From positions 22,553,501 to 22,617,500 of the forward strand of contig OX485805.1 of assembly GCA_950295325.1 (NCBI GenBank): DNA of 64,000 bases, written 5' to 3'. The translations under genes were made by a program, and so were the position numbers. Positions 1 through 11,858 of the stretch are shown piece after piece (within the stretch, counting starts at the first letter, position 1; every line of letters starts with the position of its first letter). This DNA comes from Polytrichum commune. Taxonomy: Eukaryota; Streptophyta; Polytrichopsida; Polytrichales; Polytrichaceae. The notes below the pieces were generated by a model. It did not search any database, was not told the origin of the DNA, and saw only the letters and a program-made list of their open reading frames with translations.

Positions 1-3000
1 AGGATATGGAAAAGGCAAGCTTTTAGCCAAAATAAAGAAGCTCATGATAAAAGAAAGTAACTCGGAGACCATGAGAGTTATCATTTAGTTGAACCGGAGT
101 TTTTGGTTGGAAGTTGGTTGTTTTGCATACAATTCTTTTGGTGTGTTTGGTAAGTTGTGTTGTGCATGTTTAGAATCATTGTGCAGGTTTGCATGGAGAA
201 CTTTCTATATCATTTCATTGAAGACCAAACTGATTTCAGTACCGTCTTGATACGTCAAAGTTTGTTTGGCCCTTAATGAATCAATATAAAAAGTTTTTTG
301 TTCAAACCTCCACACCGACTCCAAACATGCACCGAAAACTTACTGAACATGAAAAAATATTATATGCAAAACAACCAACTCCCGACCAAAGCTCCGGTTC
401 AATGTAAAGGACATCTTTATTGCCCTATCCTCTTGCAGAAATCTCATAAGGGAGGATGAAATCATGGCTGTCTTTTGTTGTTCTGGCACTTCTGTTTATC
501 TGTTTGGCTGAAGGTAGCATGAGGCCGAGTTGACGTTCAGAAAATGTTGATGGGTTTAAACCCAAAGCAGGTTGACTTGAATCACATTTTGTTTGTATCT
601 ATTGAAAGGAGAACCTACAACAGTGAAAAAGGGAGGAGGAAGGTGAAATGCTACCCACTGGAGAGAGGGAATTATAGTATTCAAGCATACTACCACTCAT
701 TCATCCAACATAAAAGCCTTGAAATAGTATGTAGCCCGGAGATGATTTTTTTAGTCAATTTGACATTAGGTTTAGTTTTAAAGACCCTGATTAGTGTACT
801 CGAGATCATTTGTTTTGAATTGGCAACAAACTTACAGGGGGGGTCCAGTTTTTATGTTGGATGGATGAGAGGTACTCTTGTACACAATAATTCCCTCTCT
901 CCCTACCCACTAATGGATGTAACTTAGCTCCTCTGACTTTGGAGTTGTCTCTCATAAGGGCTTGCCAACTTAGTCAATGGTGTCGAACTCGGAAATGGTT
1001 AGCATCAGCCAAAAACAAGAAGAGATGAACATCAATTATGTGTTGGTTGTTATTTGAGTTGGCAAGCCTTCTTGTGTGAGTGGAGTATCATCAATTGTGT
1101 GGAGGAGTAATGACCAGACTATCAATGCAACAAGAACACGGGTGATACACGCATGATCGAAAAACAATCCATAAGCGCACTTGGATATGACATAAGAGGT
1201 GGTTATGTCGAATCGTTCTAACCTTGTTTTTCATCCACACACTAACTTTGGCATTGGAGTGGTTCTCCTGTTTTGTTGGTCATCAAAATGTTGGTGTCTT
1301 TGTACACAAATATGAGCTGCCTTTTTATAATTCAATGCAAGCCAATAGCAAAATCTTTTTTTCATTTCCATTTGTTGAATGTACTTACTTCGGCATCGGA
1401 GTGGGTCACTCGAGTGTTTTTTTTGCAGGTGTTCACAAGCAAGGATTTTGCTCTGCCAAATGCATTGTTCCCTTTACCACATCTAAACTTGTATAGTACA
1501 ATAGGGGTCGCCTATACCAATGGTCGCCTATACTTAAGTATTTTCCAGACTATTCCACTACATGTTTGTTTTTTGAGAATTGCCACTTTTTGGCTTCAAT
1601 AAAGTTTTGTATGGCCATTTTATTCTCTTCCAATGGATTGTGGGTAGTGTAAAGTCCATATTACATTTTATATTGTCATGCATGTGTTTCCTTGAGTTAG
1701 CCTGAACTCGCGACAGTTTTGATCATGCTTGATTTGTAGCTTGAGTTCGATTTTTAAACACCCGCACTCACATTTCTAGCCTAGCTACCTCTTCCATACA
1801 AAGAGGGCCGTTTGAGGCCTTCCATCCTAGTCACACTCGTCACAGGACCTTTCTTTAAGTCACCAAAATAATTAATAACGCTAGTACATAGTAGCATTCT
1901 TCCACAACACCTCTATGCTTGCTTACTAGTCTTGGTCTTGTCAGCCTGAGTCCGCTATTCATCTTCAGTACGAAATTTGCAGATCCGGTGTATATGCGTC
2001 TTGGACGTTTGATTTACAGACATGATTCTGATATTCTCCGGATCCAATGAACAATGTCGAGTATTAAGTATATATACAAGCTAATTATGTTGCAAGTGTT
2101 GTGGTGGTGGACTCATACTGCCTTTGACCGAATCAGATGCTCTAATGGACCAAGAAGGTACGGAGCACGAACTGACAGTCTTATATATATATACTAGATA
2201 GATATATAGACCGAGGAAAGTTGAAACCTCTCTCTCTCTCTCTTTGCCATAATTTATGCAATCTTTGAGCACCTTATTAGGCAATTTCATCAGTCAAACC
2301 TGTGTACTCTGTTGTACTATCTAGCCGATTATGTAGGTGCAAGCTTTGAATTATTGATAACATGGTTTGTACTTACACCCAAATTACACATTGCTGAACA
2401 AAATCTCAATGATTCTCTACTGTTTAGCAGGTGATGGTCATACAAGTCATCAGGACGCTTATAAGAAGCCTAAGTCATTCCAAATGTGGCAGTCTAGGTG
2501 TGCTTACTGACCATTAGCAAATTTTGGCCTTGTGGTCTTGGATGACTAGTTGTTAGTTAAGTACGGATGTGCAGATGAGGATGAGGCAAACCGCGAGAAT
2601 CCTGATGTTGATAACCATCTCAAAAGTCATGAACTCTTTCCAGTGTGCATTCCCCCCATGAGTATACATGTTCCCAATTTTCTATGTTTATCCTAAGTGC
2701 AGCTTGGAAATTCGCCTGAATGGGTAGGAGGTTGATTCAACTCTACTTCACAGGTAGGGTTGGTGTCGGCATCTTACATGTAGATATATATATACATGAA
2801 GCAAGCTCCATGTATAGATATATATTCATTATTGGGGCTCATTCTTTGAAACCTTTTTACACATTTACAGAATTTCAACTTCAGTTGAGCTGGGGCCAAC
2901 GAATATACTTGCCATAATATTTATGGGAAAAAAAGGAGGAGGCGTAGTTGGGTAACAAATTGGCATGCCTAAACAGAACAAGATTTTAAAATATATAGAA

Positions 3001-3229
3001 GAGGTTAGAAAGTGATACCCTAATTTATGATCTCGAAACTCCAAACACCCCTGCAAAGACCTCAAAATAATGTCCACCAGGGGGAACTCCCTATTAAGTG
3101 TGTCAATTTGTATTGGAGTCTTGGACTATGGTATCCAAGAATCGATAACATGGAGTGCCTTGCCAACATTCGACGGATCTGATGTAATGCTTTCTCCATT
3201 CAGGAATCCACAATTAAGGTATGCAGACT
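1..3229. other. intergenic, no gene recognised
   Basis: AT-rich DNA with only short random open frames and no recognisable protein or RNA. About 816-905 resembles 41625-41725: both carry a related stretch around AATTCCCTCTC and a 'GGATGAATGAGAGG'-like block, so this is a dispersed repeat. A short CT microsatellite lies near 2228-2243. Confidence 0.6.
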
Positions 3230-3605
3230 AATTTGGATACTTTTCTCAATCGGACCCCTATAATTGATTAGAGTGCGGTTTAGTGAGGATCAAAGAATAA
3301 ACATCATAAAGGCACATGTTCAAAAGAGTTTGGAATACATCTTCAAATTATATAAACTACTCCACCCTCAATATTGAACAAAATTGGGAGGATGTATGTA
3401 GTCAATTACCGAAACAACAAACATGCGCTTTCAATGACCATAAGTAAAGAAGAGAAAGTTTGATTTTCAATCTGATTGTTGCTAATGTTTCATCATATAT
3501 TTGCTAATGCAACACAAGTTTCATTGTGGAAATCCAATTGGCAGAAGTTGAAGAACAAGAAGAACGATCCGAATAACACCCACATACCTTATGAGGAGTC
3601 ACGTC
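3230..3605 (+). repeat. interspersed repeat family A, copy 1
   Basis: About 370 bp ending in AACACCCACATACCTTATG. Recognisable copies, divergent and partly truncated, recur at about 5195-5575 (minus), 26740-27560 (plus, interrupted), 32130-32480 (minus), 34190-34440 (plus), 62215-62580 (plus) and 63610-64000 (minus). Landmarks in order are TTTTCTTAATC..ACACCT, GAGGATCAAAGA, CACATGTT, GAACACAATTGGGAG, CAACAAACATGC, GATTTGCTAATGCAACAC and AACACCCACATACCTTA. I see no coding capacity and no clear terminal inverted repeat, so the class is unknown. Confidence 0.75.
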
Positions 3606-3866
3606 ATCAATGAAAGAAAGAAAACATGAGACTCCTTGCAGAGAGACCTACTATTCAAATATAATACCACCAAATGAAGTTGATGAACTGAGTAGACTAT
3701 GTAGTGATAAAATAATGTATGACAGTTTTTTGTTTTGTCTTTTTGTCTTATATTTCGACAGGTTATGGTTCCTTCTTTGCATACTTAGCAAATCTGTCTG
3801 TCTGTACCCACTTTATTAAGTTGTCTCATTGGACTTTGTCTTTTGCATCACATGAATTTATCACTT

Positions 3867-4130
3867 GCTGATCTCTTCCACTAAACAGTTGTACTATCTA
3901 CAAAGATAGTGGATTCTAAATCCACATTCATATATGAATGAAGAAAACAACAATCTTGTGTAAGAAGACCAGTCGTTACTTAAAATTAAGACCACAACTA
4001 TATATGGGAATCGGAGGGGGGTTGCGGGTCTTCCCAATGGTTCTCTTCCACTCTTATGTGGTTCTGAAATCTACTATGATAGTAGATCACAAAACCATTC
4101 AGTGGAAGAGATCCAATATCAATAAGACCA
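3867..4130. mobile_element. small inverted-repeat element (MITE-like), family G
   Basis: The left end, around GATCTCTTCCACTAAACAG, is matched in inverted orientation by CAGTGGAAGAGATCC near 4112. Inner arms (ACTATCTACAAAGATAGTGG versus CTACTATGATAGTAGATC) extend the pairing. A further internal TGGTTCTCTTCCACT suggests a nested or duplicated copy. The same ends occur at 10967-11086. No coding capacity. Confidence 0.55.
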
Positions 4131-4529
4131 TGTGACCTCCATATAAGTGCATGCAATTACTGCTCTCATAGTGTCTGGGCTTCAACTTTACATTTCGCCA
4201 AAACCATGACATGCCCATTTTCCCACTTCAATGTTGGACTGCACATTTTCTGCACCTCCAGCTCATCTATGGCTTAAAGCTAGCTCGACGTCAACATCAT
4301 TCAATTCACCACAAAATGTGCAGGATCTTGCCATTGGTTCTCGTTAAACACATAGCTCAATTATGAGCTACTACGACGTAGTAATTGTATGCAGCCAAGA
4401 CTTCTTTGAGTATCAAGAAACAACCTAGTTGAAGAGTCCATGTATAAAGGTTATCTTAACTGGTTCTCCTGCGACTTGCATGGTTCAATATGTGCGGGGC
4501 AGCTGCAGATCATGGCCACCTAAGGTAGA

Positions 4530-4920
4530 TCACAACCCTTATTCCGATACTTTTCTTAATCAAACACCTATATTAGGCTATATTTGAGTGATATGTGGTT
4601 AGGTGTGGCTCTAGGAATGGGTACCAAAAATACATGTGTTTCAAAGGGATTGGACTACGTGCTCAAAATATGATAACTATGCTAGGCTCAATAATAAACA
4701 CGACTAGGAGAATCTATATGACCATTTAACAAGCACAAGAATCTTCACTTTGATAATCAATAAGATATAATTCATATGAGCTCCGGAAATCATGAGGAAA
4801 GTGGCATACGCCCCTGACTTGGATTTGCTGACCGTCTCACACTAAGCGCGTGTTCTGTATCCAGAGAGGTGGGCTAGTTGGATAAGAGTAACCACTTAAG
4901 GCCCATCTTACACCTTATCA
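4530..4920 (+). repeat. interspersed repeat family B, copy 1
   Basis: About 390 bp. Landmarks in order are GATATGTGGTTAGGTGTGGC, ACATGTGTTT, GATTGGACTACGTGCTC, GCACAAGAATCTTCACTTT, ATGAGCTCC and CATGAGGAAAGTGGC. Copies recur at about 7440-7830, 52480-52690, 52690-53045, 54440-54600 (partial) and 59930-60310. Its middle part aligns in landmark order with family A, so the two look like old subfamilies of one element. No protein is encoded. Confidence 0.7.
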
Positions 4921-5194
4921 GGAATGCCCATCAAATTATGATATCCACATCTTCCAGTCCATGAAAAGCCAGCATGGTCTGGCGCAGGTGCGTGCATGTA
5001 CATTAATTTGTTCGATATTCCTCCCTGCTGATTCCGATCCAGGAGCAAGCGCCATATATGAATGGCACCATTAGATCCGCTTGCTCATGATTAAATCGAG
5101 GTCCGCTCTCTTGTCAACTTACGCAATACGACAGATACACCAAAGAATATTGGAATTTGGTACAAGCAAGGAGAAGCAGACGAAGGACGTCCTC

Positions 5195-5575
5195 CTGCAA
5201 TAAAGGTTTGTGAGTGTTATTTCATGTTCTCCAACTTCTGCTTATTAGGTCCACGCAATAAAGCTTCCGTTGCATTAGCAAGTCTACAATGAAGCATAAT
5301 TTAGCAAAAATGGGATTGGAAAATCAGACCTCCCATGATTTAGTTATGGTTATTGGAAGTGCATGTTTGTTGATTTCTTACCGAATACATATATAGGTCT
5401 CCCCAATTGAATGTGGATCGATAGTTAATATAATTTGAAGAGTAGTCCAGTCTCTTTTAAACATGTGTCTTCGTGATGTTTGCTCTTTGACCCTCACCTG
5501 ACCACACACCTATCAAATATAGGTGTCCAGTTCAGAGAAGTAACCGAGTAACACCTGCACACCTTCTCGATCTCT
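5195..5575 (-). repeat. interspersed repeat family A, copy 2
   Basis: Reverse-orientation copy of the repeat described at 3230. It runs from the ATTTCATGTTCTCCAACTTC block to the TGACCACACACCTATCAA block. No coding capacity. Confidence 0.65.
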
Positions 5576-5629
5576 TTGCTGGGAGCCTGAGTGTGGTCTT
5601 AAGTTATTGCACTATGAAGGAGAGTGGTG

Positions 5630-5860
5630 CAGGCGGCAGTACTTGTGGGGAGCATTAAATTCTGATGACGTAAACGTGATACTTACTCCATGTTTTATTC
5701 TAACCGATTTGGAAGATGGCAGCAACAACAACAACAACAACAACTACGATACGACAGGTATATATATCAAAGGTTGGTACATGCAAAGGGGAATTAAAGC
5801 AGGTGAAGCCAGGTCTATCCTCAGTGTAATCTCGTGGGAATATGTATGGAATATGGTAGT
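5630..5860 (+). repeat. repeat family H, first of three local copies
   Basis: The block beginning TACTTGTGGGGAGC and containing CTACGATACGACAGGTAT and AATCTCGTGGGA is repeated at about 7138-7325, and more weakly at 7348-7450. An internal (AAC)n tract is specific to this copy. The pogo-like element at 6601-7132 sits immediately 5' of the second copy. Confidence 0.6.
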
Positions 5861-6019
5861 GACCCTATTGTGGGCACTTCCATCTTCACATATAATATGG
5901 GCCATTGGATCATATTGGGAATTGTCTTATCTAGTTAGTAGTTGCAAATAATAAAAAGTTGTTATTTCAAATTTTAAAATCAAAATTGAGTTGTAGAAGT
6001 TGTGAGAAGTCAAAGTAGA

Positions 6020-6262
6020 TTAGATTTTTCTTTCACTACGAGCAATCACATAGACCCTGTCGATTGTGTTAGCTATTGAGCTTAGAGTGTTCAACATTTG
6101 GTTTAATTTGTATTTGAGCACATGTGTACACCTAGTCTCAAGGTAGGGAAAAGGCACATTCACATTTCCAGTCAATTTGGAGGCCTCACGAGGTTTCGAA
6201 TTCGTGCCATCAACAAACAACAAATCAGGTCCCTTACCAACTAAGCCACACACCTCTGGGAT
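6020..6262 (-). mobile_element. tRNA-derived SINE-like element
   Basis: Read on the minus strand from about 6259, GTGTGTGGCTTAGTTGGTAA matches an RNA polymerase III A box (TGGCTTAGTTGG against TRGYNNARNNGG). GAATTCGAAACC about 50 bases downstream resembles a B box. The spacing and order are those of tRNA-derived plant SINEs. The body runs into AT-rich DNA near 6020. No clear target-site duplication was found, so the boundaries are approximate. Confidence 0.5.
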
Positions 6263-6600
6263 GTCAACTACTCACCCACCTCCCCACATTAAGATATGTT
6301 ACTTTACTTTTTTGAGCTATGTCCCTGATATAAAGTCCACCCTCAAAAGAGGACAATAACGTGCAGGCAAAGAGTCTCTTCATCTATGCTTGCTCCCTTA
6401 GGAGCTAATTTATCTATCTATCTGTCTACCTATTTTTCTGAGCGCATAGTCTAATCTCATTGTAACAAGTTTCTTTTCAATGTCCATTCTTTGAAACAAT
6501 CCTAATTGCCATATACCACTCAAATGCAGGCGTTCAATTTAAAAGAGTGACCACACAAGGCCCGCATACCTTTGGTTACTTGGGGATAACAGAGACGGTA

Positions 6601-7132
6601 CAGTAACCTCCCGCTTAGGTACGCACCCATTTAAGTACGCATCCTGGTTAAGTACGCATTTTTTGGCAAAAAAATTAGGGTTCAAGATTTATTAGTTGAA
6701 CATGTCGTGAATCGTCATTTGGCGTAAGTTTTGAAGTTTTTTTGCATTTGGCTTTGAGGCCGACCGCTCGGATCTTGCTCTGAAATGATTCAAACGATTT
6801 CTTAAGGTCATCGAATGTTTCCTCTGCTTCTGCTTGAACTTTAGGGTAGATTAGCTGATCCTTGATCTCAAAAACCTGCTCATAAAGAGAGTCAAAACCC
6901 TGGAATATAACTCCGTTTTCTAAATTGAGATGCTTTCCATTGGGTTTCTTCGACATTGTAGCGAAACACAAGCGATTTGGGAAACCCTAAACTCTAAAGT
7001 ACACACGTACTGGCTATAGCGAAACACAAGCGATAGCGATTTGGAAACCCTAAACCCTAAAGTACGCACCTACCAGATAAGTACGCACAAACTGCGCAGG
7101 TTCAAGTTGCGTACTTAAGCAGGAGGTTACTG
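6601..7132. mobile_element. pogo-like (Tc1/mariner) non-autonomous element with TA target duplication
   Basis: The left end reads CAGTAACCTCCCGCTTAGGT and the right end, inverted, reads CAGTAACCTCCTGCTTAAGT. The paired ends extend about 25 bases, with TA at 6599-6600 and 7133-7134. CAGT-starting ends with a TA duplication are typical of pogo/Tc1-mariner elements. Several subterminal AAGTACGCA-type motifs lie inside both ends, as expected of transposase-binding repeats. A roughly 45 bp unit (GCGAAACACAAGCGAT..ACCCTAAA) is tandemly duplicated at 6961-7065. At 532 bp it is too short to encode a transposase, so it would need one supplied in trans. Confidence 0.8.
6675..6956 (-). CDS. hypothetical 93-residue protein inside the pogo-like element
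   Basis: Uninterrupted frame from ATG (MSKKPNGKHL) to stop, covering most of the space between the inverted ends of the 6601-7132 element. The product is lysine-rich with a predicted helical middle (EAEETFDDLKKSFESFQSK, acidic then basic, coiled-coil-like) and a basic stretch KAKCKKTSK. No transposase motif is present and I do not recognise a family. The frame starts just inside the duplicated ACCCTAAA block, which could act as its 5' leader. It may be a captured fragment, the remnant of a transposase end, or chance. Intact reading through a non-autonomous element is notable, but expression is unproven. Confidence 0.35.
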   Translation of the reverse strand: MSKKPNGKHLNLENGVIFQGFDSLYEQVFEIKDQLIYPKVQAEAEETFDDLKKSFESFQSKIRAVGLKAKCKKTSKLTPNDDSRHVQLINLEP

Positions 7133-7439
7133 TACATACTTGTGGGGAGTGTTTAACTTGTGAGTCAGTAAATGTGATAGTTACTCCCATGTTTTCCTTA
7201 TAAGCAATCTGGGAAACATGAGCAGAAACGACTACAATACGACAAGTATAGCAACAAAGATTGTTGCAGGCAAGGAGAAGCAGACACAGCTAGATCCTCA
7301 GTGCGCCAATCTCGTGGGAGGAAGATGATCTAGCTTTGATGGTACTTGTAGGGAGTTAGTGATAAGATTATGACATAAATGTGATACTTAACTCAATGTT
7401 TTCCAACTGATTTGGACAACAAGCAGCAATATAACTTCG

Positions 7440-7830
7440 TCATGCGCGCTGCTAAGGTAGACGTGCCTAATTTCAAGATGGCAATGATCTGGACTTCTAT
7501 ATGTGAGTAGTATGTGGTTAGCTGTGGGATCGAAGAACTGATAGCAAAATCGACAAGTGTTTATAAGAGATTACATTGTGTGCTCAAAACATGTTAGCCA
7601 TTCTAAATTCGATAGTCAACATGATTGGGGGGGTTTATAGAACCGTTTAATGAGCACGAGGATCTTCACTTCGATAATGAAAAAGATATTCATACGAATT
7701 CCAAAAATTGTGAGGTAAACGACTACATGCATAAATTGGATTTGCTAATCATCTCATATCCTACGAGAAGTGGGTGCAAAGAGAAAAGTATCCATCTAAG
7801 ACGACACATCTACCTTATTGGTGGTTGGGT
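7440..7830 (+). repeat. interspersed repeat family B, copy 2
   Basis: Shares the landmarks GAGTAGTATGTGGTTAG, TTAATGAGCACGAGGATC, ATTGTGAGGTAAACG and CCTACGAGAAGTGGG with the copy at 4530. The open frame at 7625 is simply the repeat read through. Confidence 0.6.
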
Positions 7831-8349
7831 GGATGATGGTTAGGTTGGTTGCGATAATATTTTATCTGTATCTGCTTTGTCTCGTACCCTCTGTCCCCTC
7901 ATGTTGGATTTTCTGTACTGTACCCTTGTTACTGTCTAGTTGTTTTTTGGTGGCCCAACTCTCCTCTTTTTATCTTAAACATGACAAAGCGGGCGGATTT
8001 AGAGCTCGTTTCATCCTCTCAATATATCCTCTTGATTCTTGAAGAGGCCCCACAAAAGTATCTAGTCATGGAGTAGGTACCATTGTGGTTTGTTTTCTAG
8101 AATCCTTGGCTTGTAAAGAGTAACATTCAGACAATAAGATAGCGCCATGCTGTGTAGGACAAATCCTCTAAACTTCAACTAACTTCACGAAAGTAGTAGC
8201 AAGAACTTCCAACTGTGTGTTAACTTCACTAATGTGGTTTCTTTGTTTCAGGCTCCTACAGTAACCTAGACTTTTGATGGCGAAGTAATTTCACAAAGTA
8301 CAGCTTTCCTATGTAAATTACGGTCTTCCTGATGCATGGCATCCTGGTA

Positions 8350-8566
8350 CACCAATTACTGTGGGTTACCGTTTGGAGTTACATGTTGTTATGATGCTTT
8401 ATCGAGGTTACCGTTTTTGGCCAAAGTAGAAATTCATGTTCTTTGACGTGTGTATTATTTTATTTTTCTTACTTGAGTAAAAAAATGATATTCTTAGTAA
8501 AAAAAGTTCAAACAACATGTAACTCCAAATGGAAAACCACATTAATAAGGCTTTTGTAGTGTAGTT
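8350..8566. mobile_element. MITE family D (CACTA-like ends)
   Basis: The left part, TGTGGGTTACCGTTTGGAGT, is inverted at the right as ACTCCAAATGGAAAACCACA. The right boundary reads outward as CACTACAAAAGCCTTATTAA, the form of a CACTA terminus. A related, more complete element lies at 59621-59834 and a partial one at about 47905. No coding capacity; the left terminus is eroded. Confidence 0.55.
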
Positions 8567-10966
8567 CCTTCTTTCATTTAGCAATTATGGTTGCTCTGAT
8601 CACCGGTGATTTTGGTGTCTGGTCCGGTGGAAGGTCCATGGGCTCTATATCATGAGTGGAATGTGACCATATGGAAGTGCCCTAACCCAAGTTGAGTCAC
8701 ATTTTCAATTGTTCATGAACTTGAAATATGTGCTTTGGTTCATGATATAGGTCATGATTTTTGATGATTGTTAAGTGTCCCACATTCAAAAAAATCATGT
8801 ACATAGTACACATAGCTCATTTTTTTGAGGGCGAATTCTAAAGGCGCACTTGATTCCTTCGTGTGCATCCACATGCAAAAGTTCACATGCTCTCTTGATC
8901 ACAAATGACCCCTTTTCATACTCTTAACTGAGTTTCTAGTTCTAAATCTCTTAGGACTACCAATGTTTTCAATTGCGTTGTTTTCCTTTTGCAATCATAA
9001 CATTACTTAGTAGAATTAATTTTCCACCCCTATTGTTGAGAATTATGTGAGAATCATGCACCCCTTATGATGGTCCACCCTTGCAAAATGAACAATTGTC
9101 AGCTTGAGTATTGTTCACATGGCAAGAATGAACCGGCATCTGGGAAGGCCGACTATTTCTGTTTATTAAGTAGATGGAGCTTGTCAGCTGCCAACCAGCC
9201 AGCATGCCTACTCGCTCAACACATGGGCTCATGAACCAATTGGCTAAGTAGTTGAAAACACCGGACCCGACGAACAGCTATCTCACTGACCTAATTTCCC
9301 AGACATGTGTTGCCCCTTGTAGAAAGGGAAGTTGATCTCATAGGCTTTCTAATGTTACAGTATTTACATAAACATAATTTTTCTTTGTGTGAGACAAATC
9401 TCATATAAGTTTAGACAACATGAAAACACCCACTAAGAACTGTGTGATAAAATGCAATAAAAAGTGCTGATGAATGTGGCTTTATGATCATTTAGGGGAG
9501 AAATTCAACGCATGGTGAGGGTCCAGCATCGTTAATCAAGGCAGGATGATGATCCTGGAATATTTGAAATGGAGGAGTTTCTGAAAGTCAGCTGACAAAT
9601 GCACAGAGCTTGAGGCATATATACCATTGACACATCTCAATTCTCGTCGACTTGCCCCGACCCACACATATATTGGTAATGTTAGCGTGACATCAGGCCA
9701 ATCCACTGTGCATTAATGCGGCAGAATAGATGCAAGAGCAAGTAATCTAGATCACATTGACTGATCACATTGAATTTTTGAAACCTCTAGCTACCTACCT
9801 TCATCTTCAATCTTAAGATCTGAGGTGAATCAACTTCGTTGCTGCAGACTTTAGCATCTTTCTCATTATCAGCCTACACACTCAGTTTTGAAGCTGATTT
9901 CGAGAACTTTTTCTTGCATGTGAGAAATTATTCTGATGACTTTTGGAGTGATTTCGCGATGATGCCACTGATTGAATGTGGATTTCTCTTTAGTTTTCCA
10001 TTATTCTCTTGATCTTGGGATCTATCCCCTGTGCCCAAGGACACCACGCTGCTAATTAAATATAGTTGTATTTGCATTGAATGTTTGCATGTTTGAATGT
10101 TTCGTATGTGCGGTGAACTGTAGCTTCTGTGGATTTGTAATTATGTATTATTCCTTTTACATAATAAACATAGTGTGGATCGGATATGGCATGCAGGGTT
10201 AAGAAGTTAATGCGGATGTGACGCCTCTTAACTATGTTTACCCTAGGCACACCCATGTATATGCTCCCAAAATCCAATTCCGATCCCTAGGTTTATGTGG
10301 AACCGTGTAGAAGTCTAGGTTTTAATGCCATTCAATATTGGATTTGTGAGCTAATGATTTCATGGGATTACATTTATGACACCTCATGCACCATCTATGA
10401 TCGGTTGTAGGTGCCTACTATTTGGGACTTTGAAATTGAGAACGAACATATCATAACATTACTCAAATGTAGGCTAATGTACCATGGAGCCAGGAATTTG
10501 TTGAGCAGTATGCCCTATTTATTTTGGATTTATTTTGCAAAATGAAGAGTAGGTACTCAGCTTAAGTATTGTTCACAGCTTCCCATTCTAACCGACACTT
10601 AGCAAGATACGGATGGGGGGCTACCAGAGTTGTCACATTTTTTAGTGTAGATTATTAATAATAAATGATTTTGGGCTAGCCTTGCCTGCATGTAGCACCA
10701 CGTGGCATGCCTATTATCTCAAAAACATGCTAGCCAAGTGCAGGGTTTTTGTTAAGTAGCTCACTTCCTAAAATTATTGATATCTTCATGCTTAGGGCTA
10801 ACAACTTCTCCATGCGTACCCCATTTATTAAGGGAGCAAAAATGGAAGGTTGAGTGCTTGTTATGATATATCTCCAAGTAGAAGTATAAAAAAAATCTTG
10901 GATTGTGTGTTTTTAAAAAAAAAATAGACCTTCTATGTATATCCACATCTCACTAAGGGGATTATT
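8567..10966. other. intergenic, no gene recognised
   Basis: AT-rich sequence with scattered short frames below 75 codons, none resembling a known protein. No repeat shared with the rest of the window was noticed here. Confidence 0.5.
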
Positions 10967-11086
10967 GTTCCTTATCAATAAATCTCTTCCATTAGATGAG
11001 TTTGAAATCTAAAAATATGGATTGGAAACCTACTATTGTAATAGATCATAAAAGCACCCAGTGGAAAAGAACCAATGATAAGGAAC
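10967..11086. mobile_element. MITE family G, short copy
   Basis: Ends GTTCCTTATCA and TGATAAGGAAC are perfect inverted repeats. Inside them AATCTCTTCCATTAGATG pairs imperfectly with CCCAGTGGAAAAGAACC. At about 120 bp it is the cleanest copy of the family also seen at 3867-4130. Confidence 0.65.
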
Positions 11087-11858
11087 TACGATTTGTGGTA
11101 ATGTCTTGTCATTTCAATAAGTATATATTTGAAATCTTATTCAAAGAATGATAATTTAAATCTAATCTTAAGTGCACAAGAGTGTTTTTATCCATTATAA
11201 CCCTTTCTTTCTTTGAGATGCATGAAAATTCTAGTCCAACTCTTTGATGTCAAGGGTTGTATGTGAACCTCCTACCACATTTTTGGGGGTTGGACATTTG
11301 TATGTGAGAGGCAACTCAATAATGATAATAAGGGAAGAATATTCTCTTCATTTCAAGAAAATTTGTGAAGATCGATGCTTGCAAATTTGGAATTTTTTTC
11401 ATTGACCAAAATATGAGCATCTCTCATATTCAACTAAAATGCCATCCCAAAGGCATATTCGGTTCAGGTGTTATTCAATGTTCTAAAGATACTTGATACC
11501 GTAGAGGGTTCTCTATTTTGACATGGGTTTAGGGGTAAAGAATACCATTTGGTAAGGTCCAACACTACAAATTAATAATTACAATTTATTCAACTCCTTG
11601 TCAAATTTGCAATAATTTCAGCCTCCTTACTTCAAATTGTGTTTTATTCCATAAAAAATAGGTGTAGGCACTTTGTGAATAGTTGGTGTATAAGGAGTGA
11701 GGAGTCTTATGAGTTTTATGAGCACTAATTTGTAATATAAATATTAGCTTATGAGAGCTATGAACGATAATGACATGTTTACAGCAAAAAAATCATCAAG
11801 GGAATAGGTATCGTCTTCATCATCTTGGCTTTGTAACTTGGAGAGTTGTACTCTTACA

